A model generated the notes under the pieces. The model was not told the DNA's origin and did not search any database. It worked only from the letters and a program-made list of their open reading frames with translations. From RCIO01 sp035555795 (lineage in GTDB: Bacteria > Pseudomonadota > Alphaproteobacteria > Rhizobiales > Rhizobiaceae): 64,000 nucleotides of DNA. The DNA lies in contig DATMGE010000034.1 in assembly GCA_035555795.1 (NCBI GenBank), positions 20,538 through 84,537 of the forward strand. Direction: 5' to 3'. Position 1 is the stretch's first letter, and every line of letters begins with the position of its first letter. Shown here piece after piece: positions 20,557-28,342 of the stretch. Both the position numbers and the translations under genes were made by a program.

Positions 20557-21068
20557 TGAACGCGATCTGGGGAGACGATAGCGACACGCGCACAGATCAA
20601 TCAGACAGGATCTGGAAAGCGGAGGCGGATGCGCGAGTGCTGGAGATTATGAACTCGAAGGACGCCCGTACGATGCCATGCCTTGCTGCATGGCTGACCA
20701 TCTACGGAAGAATGGATGCTTCAGTGGTAGCCAAAATTCTCGCTGCAGCGAAATGCGATCTGGAGCGCCACGTACGTACTGCGACTTTTGTCGGCCCCCA
20801 CCGGGAGGTACGAACCATCGACACGGTTCGACCGCGCGGCCGCGCCACGAAAGGCAATCAAACTTCCATCGAGCGCGCATTCGAGGCAATCCCCCACTCT
20901 CGCCGATTGCATAACCTAACGGCATTCTTAGCGAGCAAGGACGAAATACCTGAGCAGCTCGCATGCGAGATTCTACTTGCCGCTGATACGGATGTGGATG
21001 GGCTTGAGTCTGGGGGAACTGAGTCCTTCCGGGAGTCGTGGCGTCGCGCTTCGGGAGCCCGCCCATGA
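20556..21068 (+). CDS. Hypothetical protein with two copies of the helical segment
   Basis: 170 residues, TGATG-coupled to the preceding gene. Residues 24-66 and 111-144 each resemble the roughly 40-residue helical segment of the S49 protease and the 109-residue protein (pattern L--A-L then A--ILAAA-D). Between them, residues 88-97 read IDTVRPRGRA, which recurs as residues 4-13 of the next protein. So the protein looks assembled by duplication. Function is unknown. Confidence 0.6.
   Translation: MNAIWGDDSDTRTDQSDRIWKAEADARVLEIMNSKDARTMPCLAAWLTIYGRMDASVVAKILAAAKCDLERHVRTATFVGPHREVRTIDTVRPRGRATKGNQTSIERAFEAIPHSRRLHNLTAFLASKDEIPEQLACEILLAADTDVDGLESGGTESFRESWRRASGARP
20817..20846 (+). repeat. 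30-bp direct repeat shared with 21074-21103 (one mismatch)
   Basis: Encodes IDTVRPRGRA in two successive genes; 21 bases (20826-20846 and 21083-21103) are identical. In the second gene it forms the N-terminus; in the first it sits in the middle. The similarity continues more weakly (KGnQTnIERA). Confidence 0.8.
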
Positions 21069-21748
21069 GCTTGATCGACACAGTTCGACCGCGCGGCCGC
21101 GCCGCAAAGGGCGACCAAACCCCCATCGAGCGGGCCCTCGCAGTGCCCCTTCCTGAGGAGATCGTCGCTGCTGCCCAGAAGGTCGAGGCCGCGCTTAACG
21201 CGTTCAAAGTCGCCAGCGACGCGCACACCCAGCATGCCAGCGCGGAAACGAAGTTGGCTGCAGAAGAGGCGCTGCGCGTGGCCGCGGCGGCTTTGAGCAA
21301 GGCGATCGCCAAACGCACTGTGGCGGATCGGCTCGGTGATGACGATGGCCCGTCAGACGCCGAGATTGCCGCGCTGGAGGACAAGGTCGAGGCCGAGCAG
21401 CTCAAGGTTGCGCAGTTCACGCCCGCCATCCGGGCCTATGAGGAAGAGCGCGAACGTCGTCGGCAGCTGCTGCAAGACAGCTTCGCGGAATTGCAGTCCG
21501 TGTTCGGACCTTACGACCGGGCCATCCTCGACGCCAGCGACGAGCAGACGCAGATGGCGGCCGACATGTACGGCCAGGCCGTCGCGGCCGTGCGCCTACG
21601 CACGGCGCTGGGAAGAATGCGTGAAGGGCCAAGCCTCGCGTCCGCAAGCGGGAGTGGAGTGGGTCTCCACGGAGCCACGACGCTGCCTCCGACCGATGCG
21701 CTCGAGAACATATATCGCGTTCTGTTCACGGCTCGGCGATACGCCTGA
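21065..21748 (+). CDS. Hypothetical coiled-coil protein, last gene of the S49 cluster
   Basis: 227 residues from ATG at 21065, which overlaps the upstream stop by ATGA; an in-frame start at 21038 would add nine residues. The N-terminus MSLIDTVRPRGRAAKGDQTP repeats an internal motif of the upstream protein. Residues 35-140 are charged, Ala/Glu/Lys-rich helices likely to form a coiled coil (IAALEDKVEAEQLKVAQF). The C-terminus is Gly/Ser-rich. It resembles a scaffold or structural accessory protein of phage origin, without a recognised family. A hairpin terminator follows. Confidence 0.6.
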   Translation: MSLIDTVRPRGRAAKGDQTPIERALAVPLPEEIVAAAQKVEAALNAFKVASDAHTQHASAETKLAAEEALRVAAAALSKAIAKRTVADRLGDDDGPSDAEIAALEDKVEAEQLKVAQFTPAIRAYEEERERRRQLLQDSFAELQSVFGPYDRAILDASDEQTQMAADMYGQAVAAVRLRTALGRMREGPSLASASGSGVGLHGATTLPPTDALENIYRVLFTARRYA

Positions 21749-21814
21749 TCGCAACATTGATTTCGGCGGTTTCCTCCCCCGCCGAAGCCACGCAGGTTTC
21801 AAGAGGCGTGGCAA

Positions 21815-21846
21815 CGCCGGTCCCGGACGCTCATCCGGGGCCGGCG
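21815..21846 (+). terminator. Probable terminator of the S49/tape-measure cluster
   Basis: A 13-bp GC-rich stem (21815-21827 with 21834-21846, one G-T pair) with a 6-base loop, followed by TATTTATAT. The tail is only moderately T-rich. Confidence 0.6.
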
Positions 21847-21947
21847 TATTTATATGTCCGTACCATTCCAAAAGCCAAAGGTGCGATGTTGCAATTTTCA
21901 TATAACATGTTAATCGTTGCAGCTGATGGGTAGGAGCAGAGGCCGGC

Positions 21948-22427
21948 ATGGGAAGCGACAACCGATTAACCGTCGAAGAGCGTCTCGATATCCAAGAGCT
22001 TTTCGCGAAATACTGTTGGGGCTTGAATACCGGCAATCTCGAGCAAGTGCTCTCGTGCTTCACCGGTGACGGATATCTAGCTCACCCACCCCAGGGGCGG
22101 CGGCAAGGCTCCACGGCAATCCGCGCTTTGTTGGAGGAGCTCTGGTACGGGCGGCCTAGCTGGTTCATCGGCAAACAGCATATCGCCACGCAGTTCCTGA
22201 TTAGCCGCGAGGAAAACGGGGCACGTGCCAAGGCCTACTGGACGATCATTCAGAAGGATGTCGATTCCGGTCGCACCTACATCAGCGCCCTTGGGCATTG
22301 GGACAACTTTTGTGTGGTGCAGAACGGCCGCTGGCTCTTCAAGTCACTCGACGTGACGATTTGGGGCGCGGGAACTGTGCCCTGGGTCGGAGACGAACGG
22401 GCGATCTTCAAGCCGAGCGTCGGTTGA
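21948..22427 (+). CDS. SnoaL-like (NTF2-fold) protein
   Basis: 159 residues in an NTF2-like cone fold: helix LDIQELFAKYCWGLNTGNLE, then VLSCFTGDGYLAHPP, then strands ending GRWLFKSLDVTIWGAG. The pattern matches SnoaL-like domains, which include small cyclases, isomerases, decarboxylases and ligand binders. It lies 94 bases upstream of the TRAP transporter genes on the same strand, so it may act on the imported compound. No catalytic residues can be assigned with confidence. Confidence 0.75.
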   Translation: MGSDNRLTVEERLDIQELFAKYCWGLNTGNLEQVLSCFTGDGYLAHPPQGRRQGSTAIRALLEELWYGRPSWFIGKQHIATQFLISREENGARAKAYWTIIQKDVDSGRTYISALGHWDNFCVVQNGRWLFKSLDVTIWGAGTVPWVGDERAIFKPSVG

Positions 22428-22461
22428 AGCAAGATCCGCGCAGGGGGAGGAGCCCTGCCGC

Positions 22462-22500
22462 ATCATGTACGTACAAACATGATCAGGCTCCACGGAGCCT
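22462..22500. promoter_or_regulatory. Two palindromes in front of the TRAP transporter genes
   Basis: ATCATGT-N8-ACATGAT (22462-22468, 22477-22483) and AGGCTCC-AC-GGAGCCT (22485-22491, 22494-22500) are perfect inverted repeats in the 94-base leader of the dctP-like gene. The first looks like a repressor operator. The second could be a hairpin just before the ribosome site GGGAGG. No regulator gene is nearby in the island. Confidence 0.45.
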
Positions 22501-22521
22501 CAGTTCAAGGGAGGAACACAG

Positions 22522-23496
22522 ATGAAATTTACGTCCTATTTTCTTGCCTCACTCGTTACTCTGGGTACGGCAACCGCTTCATTTGCCGCCGAGATGATCA
22601 TCACATCAGAAACTGCGCCTTCCCACTGGAAGTCGCTCCAGATGGATGCGCTGGCGAAGGATATCACTGAGCGCAGCGAGGGGCGCATCCAGGCCAAGAC
22701 ATACCACACCACACTCTTCAAAGGAGATAAGGAAGCCATCGAGGCGCTGGGCTCCGGCGCTGTCCACATGGTCTGGCCGGCGAGCGACAGGCTTGAAGCG
22801 ATCAATCCCGCCTACGCCGTGCTCGGCGTGCCTTTCACGTTCAAAGCAGCGCAAATGGGGAAAGTGGAGACGCAGGGCGAACTCACGCGGCTGATGTCTG
22901 AATTGGTGGAACCACGTGGCATCCAGATTCTCGGCATCGCCCGTGCCACAGAGGCGATTTTCCTCAGCAGAGAAAAAGTTGAAACGCTCGCCGACCTTTC
23001 TGGGAAGAAGATTCGCGTTCCTGGTTCTGTCAGCGCACGCGAGATGATGGCGGCACTTGGTGCAAATGGCATTTCGCTGCCTGCTTCCGAATTGGCAACG
23101 TCTCTCTCGCAAGGCGCGATCGACATGGCTTTCACATCGGCTGGACAATGGCCCGGCATGGGGACGTCTGTTACCAAATACGGTTTCCAGGTGGCCGACA
23201 TGCATCTTGGCACCTATTCGATCGCCGTCGACAAGGCTTGGCTTGAAGGGCTGAGCGAACAGGACCGCGCCGCGGTCATTTCTGCCACAAGTGATCTCAT
23301 GTCTCACCAGTGGAATGATGCGGCGAAGAATGAGGCTGAAGCCATCACACGCATGACATCACAGGGCGGCGAAATCGTTCGGCTGGAAGGTGATGCGACC
23401 GAACCGTTCCGGACGGCGCTGGAGCCCATGCGGCAGAAATATCTCGCCGACTACGCCGACCTGGCGAAAAAGGTCCAGGCCGCGATGGCGCGCTAG
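22522..23496 (+). CDS. TRAP transporter solute-binding protein (DctP type)
   Basis: 324 residues. An N-terminal signal peptide (MKFTSYFLASLVTLGTATAS, cleavage before AEMII) is followed by a DctP-fold periplasmic binding domain with the usual layout: EALGSGAVHMVWPAS, then LADLSGKKIRVPGS and SQGAIDMAFTSAGQ. It captures an organic acid or similar solute and hands it to the DctQM permease encoded next. The Arg that normally binds a carboxylate is likely that of KKIRVPG. The ligand is unknown. A GGGAGG ribosome site and two palindromes precede it. Confidence 0.92.
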   Translation: MKFTSYFLASLVTLGTATASFAAEMIITSETAPSHWKSLQMDALAKDITERSEGRIQAKTYHTTLFKGDKEAIEALGSGAVHMVWPASDRLEAINPAYAVLGVPFTFKAAQMGKVETQGELTRLMSELVEPRGIQILGIARATEAIFLSREKVETLADLSGKKIRVPGSVSAREMMAALGANGISLPASELATSLSQGAIDMAFTSAGQWPGMGTSVTKYGFQVADMHLGTYSIAVDKAWLEGLSEQDRAAVISATSDLMSHQWNDAAKNEAEAITRMTSQGGEIVRLEGDATEPFRTALEPMRQKYLADYADLAKKVQAAMAR

Positions 23497-23628
23497 GGGC
23501 GCGCTCTCGATCCATGGCTGAAAACCGGATGCGCGATTCGTTGACGCGCATTCGGTCGACCGGATCGTTCATCTTCAAAAGCATTTCTGCGCCATGCCAC
23601 CGGACTGGGCTCAAGCCGGGGGGAGATC

Positions 23629-24198
23629 ATGACAGACGGATCCACTATAAACAGACCTTATATGCCGCCCGGCCTGCTTGGCAGGATCGTGGGCTTCGTC
23701 GACTTATTCGAAACCCGTATCCTCTGGCCGTTGGGCGCCATTCTGCTGGTGGCGACCGCCGCTTTGATGCTGATGGAAGTAGTGACGCGTTCCGGATTCG
23801 GCGTCACCCAAGCTTGGGCGGAAGAACTCATCCGCTACATGATTTTGTGGGCGGTGTTTATCGTGGTCGGGCTAGGCTACCGGAGGGGTCACCTGGTGAG
23901 GACGGAACTCATTACCCAATACATGTCGCCGGCCATGCTCAAGATCACCTACCTTGTTAACAGCCTGACCGGAATCCTGTTTGCCGCCATCATGCTCTAT
24001 TCGAGTATCATGCAGGTGCGATTTCTCTATCGCATCGGCATCAAGGGCGATGCCTTCATGGTTTCGCTCTGGTGGGTGAAGGCGTCCATCGCCGTCGCAG
24101 CACTTGGCCTATTGCTGTTCATGGTCCGGGCGATGATCGAGGCCATCGCGGGCCTCGATCCATACGCCATTGCCGACGAGGACCCGATCCATGAGTAG
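23629..24198 (+). CDS. TRAP transporter small permease (DctQ type)
   Basis: 189 residues with four hydrophobic helices (about 28-50, 65-85, 100-125, 140-165). The loop QAWAEELIRYMILWAVFIVV carries the conserved WxEE-R motif of DctQ proteins. It pairs with the large DctM subunit, whose start overlaps its stop by 8 bases. It lies 132 bases after the binding protein. Energy would come from a sodium or proton gradient. Confidence 0.9.
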   Translation: MTDGSTINRPYMPPGLLGRIVGFVDLFETRILWPLGAILLVATAALMLMEVVTRSGFGVTQAWAEELIRYMILWAVFIVVGLGYRRGHLVRTELITQYMSPAMLKITYLVNSLTGILFAAIMLYSSIMQVRFLYRIGIKGDAFMVSLWWVKASIAVAALGLLLFMVRAMIEAIAGLDPYAIADEDPIHE

Positions 24199-25459
24199 CG
24201 CCGTTGCCCTGGGGCTGCTGCTCCTCTTTCTGGCCATCGGCCAGGACGTCGCCGTCGCGGTCGGTCTGGTTGCCGTCATCCTGCTATTCTTCTCTTTCGA
24301 TATACCGAGCGTCGTTCTCGCCCAGGTCGCGTTCGGATCGCTCGACAGCTATGCGCTCGTCGCCATTCCGCTTTTCGTGCTGGCCGGCAATCTCGCAACA
24401 CGTGGCGATATCGCCGGAATGATCTTTTCGACATTGGCATCGGTGTTGCGCTGCGTGCGCGGCGGCATGGCAGTTAGCCTTCTTGTCGCAACGATCTTCT
24501 TTTCCGCCATGAACGGCTCCAGCGTCGCATGCACCGTCGCGATGGGCCCGGCTGCGATCCGCATGTTACCCGGGGAAGGCTATCCGAAATCCTTTGCCGC
24601 TGCTTTGGTGGCGGTGGCCGGGACGCTCGGCATTATGATCCCCCCTTCGCTCGCCTTCATCGTGATCGGCGCGATGATGGAATTGCCTATCCTTGACCTT
24701 TTCATCGCCGGCATCCTGCCCGGCCTGATGGAAGGCGCCCTACTCATCATAGCAGTGATCTACATGTCCCGCCGTCACGGGTATGGCGTGAAGACAGACC
24801 GGCCCGATTGGCAGGCCTTTCGGCGTGACGGCACGCGCGCCGCACCAGCCATGCTAATGCCGCTGCTCATCATAGGCGGCCTCTATCTGGGTATAATGAC
24901 GCCAACAGAAATCTCGGCCTTCGCGGTCGCCTATGCGGCAGTTCTGGGGCTGCTGGTTTATCGCACGTTCGGCTTGCGCAGCGGCTTCGGCATTGCAAAA
25001 GAATCGCTACTCCAGACGATGCTGGTTTTCATGATCATTATGTCCGGGACGCTTCTTTCTGTCCTGCTCGTGCGGTTAGGCGTGACGGAGGATATCATCG
25101 CCATCTTCCGCCAACTCGATATTGGGCCGATCGGTTTCCTGATCCTAGCGAACCTGATTCTCCTTCTACTCGGGACGGTGTTCGAAGGCGCTTCGATAAC
25201 GGTGCTTGCGGCGCCGATCATGTTCCCCATCGCCACGGAAGTCGGCATCAATCCAATCCATTTCGCCGTCATCTTCGTCGCATGTTGCGAAATCGCGACG
25301 CTGACGCCGCCGGTCGGAATGAACCTGTTCGTCATGGCCCGCGTCAGCCGCCTCGGCCTCGACGCGGTGAACAAGGCCGTCATGCCGTTCTTTTTTGTAA
25401 GGTTTGTCGGCCTCCTGATAATAAACGCGTTCCCGTGGCTATCGCTGGCGCTTATCTAG
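24191..25459 (+). CDS. TRAP transporter large permease (DctM type)
   Basis: 422 residues with about 12 membrane helices. ATG at 24191 (MSSAVALGLLLLFLAIGQDV) overlaps dctQ; a start at 24170 would add seven polar residues. The family motifs AIPLFVLAGNLATRGDIAG, MNGSSVACTVAMGPAAI and GTLGIMIPPSLAFIVIGAMM, and the C-terminal CCEIATLTPPVGMNLFVMAR, are present. It forms the translocation path of the solute importer. It is the third gene of a P-Q-M operon carried as island cargo. Confidence 0.95.
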   Translation: MSSAVALGLLLLFLAIGQDVAVAVGLVAVILLFFSFDIPSVVLAQVAFGSLDSYALVAIPLFVLAGNLATRGDIAGMIFSTLASVLRCVRGGMAVSLLVATIFFSAMNGSSVACTVAMGPAAIRMLPGEGYPKSFAAALVAVAGTLGIMIPPSLAFIVIGAMMELPILDLFIAGILPGLMEGALLIIAVIYMSRRHGYGVKTDRPDWQAFRRDGTRAAPAMLMPLLIIGGLYLGIMTPTEISAFAVAYAAVLGLLVYRTFGLRSGFGIAKESLLQTMLVFMIIMSGTLLSVLLVRLGVTEDIIAIFRQLDIGPIGFLILANLILLLLGTVFEGASITVLAAPIMFPIATEVGINPIHFAVIFVACCEIATLTPPVGMNLFVMARVSRLGLDAVNKAVMPFFFVRFVGLLIINAFPWLSLALI

Positions 25460-25599
25460 GCGTGCAAATTGCGGTTGAAAGGCGATTTTCGTGGGCTGCG
25501 GCTCCAATGCGGCTGCCAACGTAGACTCTACATCAGCGGTCGATTCTATCCCCGCCGCTCCGCCGGAGATTAGAGTCCCTCCACCAGATGGAGGACGTC

Positions 25600-25719
25600 A
25601 TGAATCAGATCGATATTTCTTTTCTTGGGATACAGCTGAAGGCGCGTGGCATCGCGGGTATCGTCGGTGCGGTGGTGGTGTTGGTGATCCTGCTCGCTTA
25701 CTCGATAGTCTCGCAATAG
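25600..25719 (+). CDS. Possible 39-residue membrane peptide
   Basis: MNQIDISFLGIQLKARGIAG then one hydrophobic helix (IVGAVVVLVILLAYSIVSQ). A GGAGG site (25590-25594) lies 5 bases before the ATG, and the stop precedes the next gene by 27 bases. It is small but has a ribosome site and a clear membrane segment. It may be a phage-type membrane peptide or the anchor of an adjacent complex. No family is recognised. Confidence 0.4.
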   Translation: MNQIDISFLGIQLKARGIAGIVGAVVVLVILLAYSIVSQ

Positions 25720-25746
25720 AGGGCGCCAACCGGTGGGGGGATGCAG

Positions 25747-26556
25747 ATGGTTTTTCGGACAATTGCCAGCGTAGCTATCTTTTCAGCGCTCATCGCCAGC
25801 GCGCGTGCCGATGAACTGAGGGCTTTTGGTCACGACCTTTCGCTTCTCAAGAACAGCGACATGCAAACAGTGCTGCGTGTCGATGGCAGGCAGATCCACG
25901 AAAACCAATATGTTACCTTTGAGGAGATCGCAGTCGTGGCGGGCATTCCCGTTGTGGTTGGGTCTTCCAGTCCAGGCGGCAACGCGTGTGAGGGAAGCCC
26001 TTTCGTAATCTCCTTCCCGGCAGACAAGGCGCCGCGGCTTGATGGGCCGATCGACAGTTGCCGGCTCATTCGATACGAAATCGAAGCCGACCGCATCGTT
26101 TTCACCACACCCGCCTCTGCAACAAACCCCGGCCAAGCTTGGGAATGGACCCCCGCAGGCTTCGAAAAGGGGCCGAGTGTGGCCTTTTCACCTGATCGAA
26201 CAAAAGGCTGGGATGAGTTGCGTAGCAGGGAGGTCGACCACCCCGCTGATCTCCTGAGCTATGGCGAGGTCGCAGATCAGATATTTTCGCTGCTGGGGAG
26301 CGATCGCGATGATGTTTTGCCCATTGTTGAGGGCGTCGGATCGGCAGAATACCGCGGAGATTTCCTGGTGGGCTCATCTTGCCTGCCGCACTCTTGCTCG
26401 CTGATCGAGCAAATAACGGTCGCCAGCCTCCAGGATCGTCGTGTTTTCGTCGCCTGGAAGCTGGAAGACAAGCCGATCGTGGTTCGACCGGCAGTAGGCG
26501 ATTGGCCGTCAGAAGCACGTCGCGCACTCGCTGAGTGGGCGCGAAAATGGAAATGA
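25747..26556 (+). CDS. Exported protein of unknown function, coupled to a metalloprotease
   Basis: 269 residues from ATG at 25747, which has a GGGGGG run 7 bases upstream; ATG at 25741 sits too close to that run. The signal peptide (MVFRTIASVAIFSALIASAR, cleavage near ADE) shows it is exported. The mature part has four Cys in two pairs (ACEG and SCRL; SCLPHSC) and a C-terminal domain ending LAEWARKWK. No known domain is recognised. Its stop overlaps the start of the metalloprotease, so the two probably act together, for example as substrate, inhibitor or adaptor. Confidence 0.6.
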   Translation: MVFRTIASVAIFSALIASARADELRAFGHDLSLLKNSDMQTVLRVDGRQIHENQYVTFEEIAVVAGIPVVVGSSSPGGNACEGSPFVISFPADKAPRLDGPIDSCRLIRYEIEADRIVFTTPASATNPGQAWEWTPAGFEKGPSVAFSPDRTKGWDELRSREVDHPADLLSYGEVADQIFSLLGSDRDDVLPIVEGVGSAEYRGDFLVGSSCLPHSCSLIEQITVASLQDRRVFVAWKLEDKPIVVRPAVGDWPSEARRALAEWARKWK

Positions 26557-27188
26557 AGGCTAGCCCGTCCTGCAGATGGCGATTGCGAGCATCATTGCTG
26601 GTCCTGGCAGGGGCGCTCTCGATTTTCGCGGCAGTGCAGGACGTGACGGCGGAAACCGGACTGTCGATCGATTTCGATGAAGTCCCGACGGTTCATTTCC
26701 CGGTGAGAGATCGCGTTGTCTCTGCTTATCCGGCTTTCGAAGATTACGCCTTCATGCTGTTCGATATTTGTGATGCTGCGGGGTTTGAAGCAGCCGATTG
26801 TCAAATTTTTCCCATGAATGCCGATCTCGATGGCAATGCACTCGCGACCATCCTCGATGGGAATCGAGTGATCGTCTACGATCGTCAGCTTTCTTCACTG
26901 GTTGGCTATGAAGGCGCTGAAATGATCATTGCCCACGAACTCGGCCATCACCATTGTGGCCATCTGGGAACGGCTTCGGACCCTGCTAAAGAGCTTGAAG
27001 CTGACGCATTTGCGGGCGCCGTAGCGCGTCTTCTGCGGCGGTCGTTAGAGGCAGCACTTGCTGCCGTTCCTATATTGTCTGAAAGGCCTTCTCTCTCGCA
27101 TCCTGGGCGGCAGGCACGAATTGAAGCGATCACAGCCGGATGGTCTTACCCAGAACTTGGGCGCAACTGCGAGATGATCGCACCTTAA
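26553..27188 (+). CDS. Exported HExxH zinc metalloprotease-like protein
   Basis: 211 residues from ATG at 26553, which overlaps the preceding stop by ATGA; ATG at 26547 or GTG at 26535 are alternatives. The N-terminus is a signal peptide (RASLLVLAGALSIFAAVQ, cleavage near VTA). The zinc motif AHELGHHHCGH is followed by KELEADAFAG, which supplies the third Glu ligand as in M48-type gluzincins, and SHPGRQARIEAI resembles the M48 C-terminal motif. It lacks the membrane helices of HtpX. It likely acts in the periplasm or outside the cell. It lies between transporter cargo and the CBASS genes. Confidence 0.75.
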   Translation: MKASPSCRWRLRASLLVLAGALSIFAAVQDVTAETGLSIDFDEVPTVHFPVRDRVVSAYPAFEDYAFMLFDICDAAGFEAADCQIFPMNADLDGNALATILDGNRVIVYDRQLSSLVGYEGAEMIIAHELGHHHCGHLGTASDPAKELEADAFAGAVARLLRRSLEAALAAVPILSERPSLSHPGRQARIEAITAGWSYPELGRNCEMIAP

Positions 27189-27346
27189 CAGAGATTGCTG
27201 AAGCTCATCGTCATTGCCGCATTTGACCCTGAGAAAAGAGGCGACCTGAACAGGTCAGCAAAGACCGAGCCACCCGCACCCGCGAATAGGCGAGATCCAT
27301 TGCATCTATATGGCGATTAGCTAACTTCGATCATGGGGGGCGGCCT

Positions 27347-28336
27347 TTGGCATTCCAGATTCTAAGTCTATCGGGTGGCGGCTTTCTCGGCCTCTACACT
27401 GCATCGGTCCTGACGGAGATCGAGGAGCGGACGGGGCGGCCGCTCGCGGATTCATTCGATCTGATAGCGGGTACCTCCGTTGGCGGAATCATCGCTCTCG
27501 GCTTGTCCGCCGGTTGTAGCGCCTTTGAGATCAAGCAGGCGTTTTTAGAAGAAGGCGACAAGATATTCTCACCTAGGCGGCCGGCGTCCAACTTCTTGAG
27601 CACGGGAGCACGCTTCCTGTCGGGCTTGCCTATTTCGCGGTATGACCCCGCGCCGCTCCGCAGCATCATCGACCGGATCGTAGGCGTAAATGCCAGGATG
27701 TCGGATCTCAGACGGCCAACCGTTATCCCCGCGGTTAACCTTACCAAGGGCGGCCCCAAGGTATTCAAGACCGGGCATCATCCGCACTTCATCATCGACT
27801 GGCAGCTAAAGGTTGTCGACGTCGCCTTGGCCACTTCGGCGGCACCAACATACTTCCCGATTCATCAGATCGGCGCCGAGCTCTACGCCGATGGCGGGAT
27901 GTTCGCCAACTCGCCCGATCTGATCGCGCTGCACGAGGCCGAGACATTCCTCGACGTGAAGCGAGAGGATGTTAGGGTTCTCAGCGTTGGCACCACCACG
28001 ACGGCCTTTTCTTTCTCCGCTTCCGCCGGACGGAAGCTGGGATCCTACGGATGGATGAAGAACGAGCGCCTGCCAAGCGTCATGATCGGATCGCAGCAGG
28101 CCTTGACCGATGACATGATGCGACACGTTATCGCCGACAGGTACGTTCGGATCGACCGTGCCCAGCCGCCGGACCAGCAGGCCGAGCTGGCGCTTGATTG
28201 CGCAAGTCCCATCGCCAAGCGCGATCTACAGTCTGCTGCGGCCAGCTCCATCGCTGACATCTCGTCGAATCCGATGCTGCGTGACATGCTCGACCACGTG
28301 GCACCGGAATTCAATTTTATCAACGCAACCCTCTAG
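27347..28336 (+). CDS. capV: Patatin-like phospholipase effector, CBASS CapV type
   Basis: 329 residues from a TTG start with a G-rich ribosome site 5-12 bases upstream (27335-27342). The patatin fold is shown by the oxyanion loop SGGGFLG, the nucleophile elbow GTSVGG (Ser about 46) and the catalytic Asp of DGGMFANSP (about 183). CapV proteins are switched on by a cyclic dinucleotide from their partner CD-NTase and then degrade membrane phospholipids, killing the infected cell. Six bases separate it from the CD-NTase gene, so they form an operon. No ubiquitin-like ancillary genes (Cap2/Cap3) are present, giving a minimal type I layout. Confidence 0.85.
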   Translation: MAFQILSLSGGGFLGLYTASVLTEIEERTGRPLADSFDLIAGTSVGGIIALGLSAGCSAFEIKQAFLEEGDKIFSPRRPASNFLSTGARFLSGLPISRYDPAPLRSIIDRIVGVNARMSDLRRPTVIPAVNLTKGGPKVFKTGHHPHFIIDWQLKVVDVALATSAAPTYFPIHQIGAELYADGGMFANSPDLIALHEAETFLDVKREDVRVLSVGTTTTAFSFSASAGRKLGSYGWMKNERLPSVMIGSQQALTDDMMRHVIADRYVRIDRAQPPDQQAELALDCASPIAKRDLQSAAASSIADISSNPMLRDMLDHVAPEFNFINATL

Positions 28337-28342
28337 GATCCG

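Noticed and set aside
25491..25814. Possible small lipoprotein or Rz1-like spanin (GCGSN, proline-rich)
   Set aside because: An in-frame stop lies only 13 bases before the GTG, so there is no room for a signal peptide; downstream part overlaps better-supported genes.
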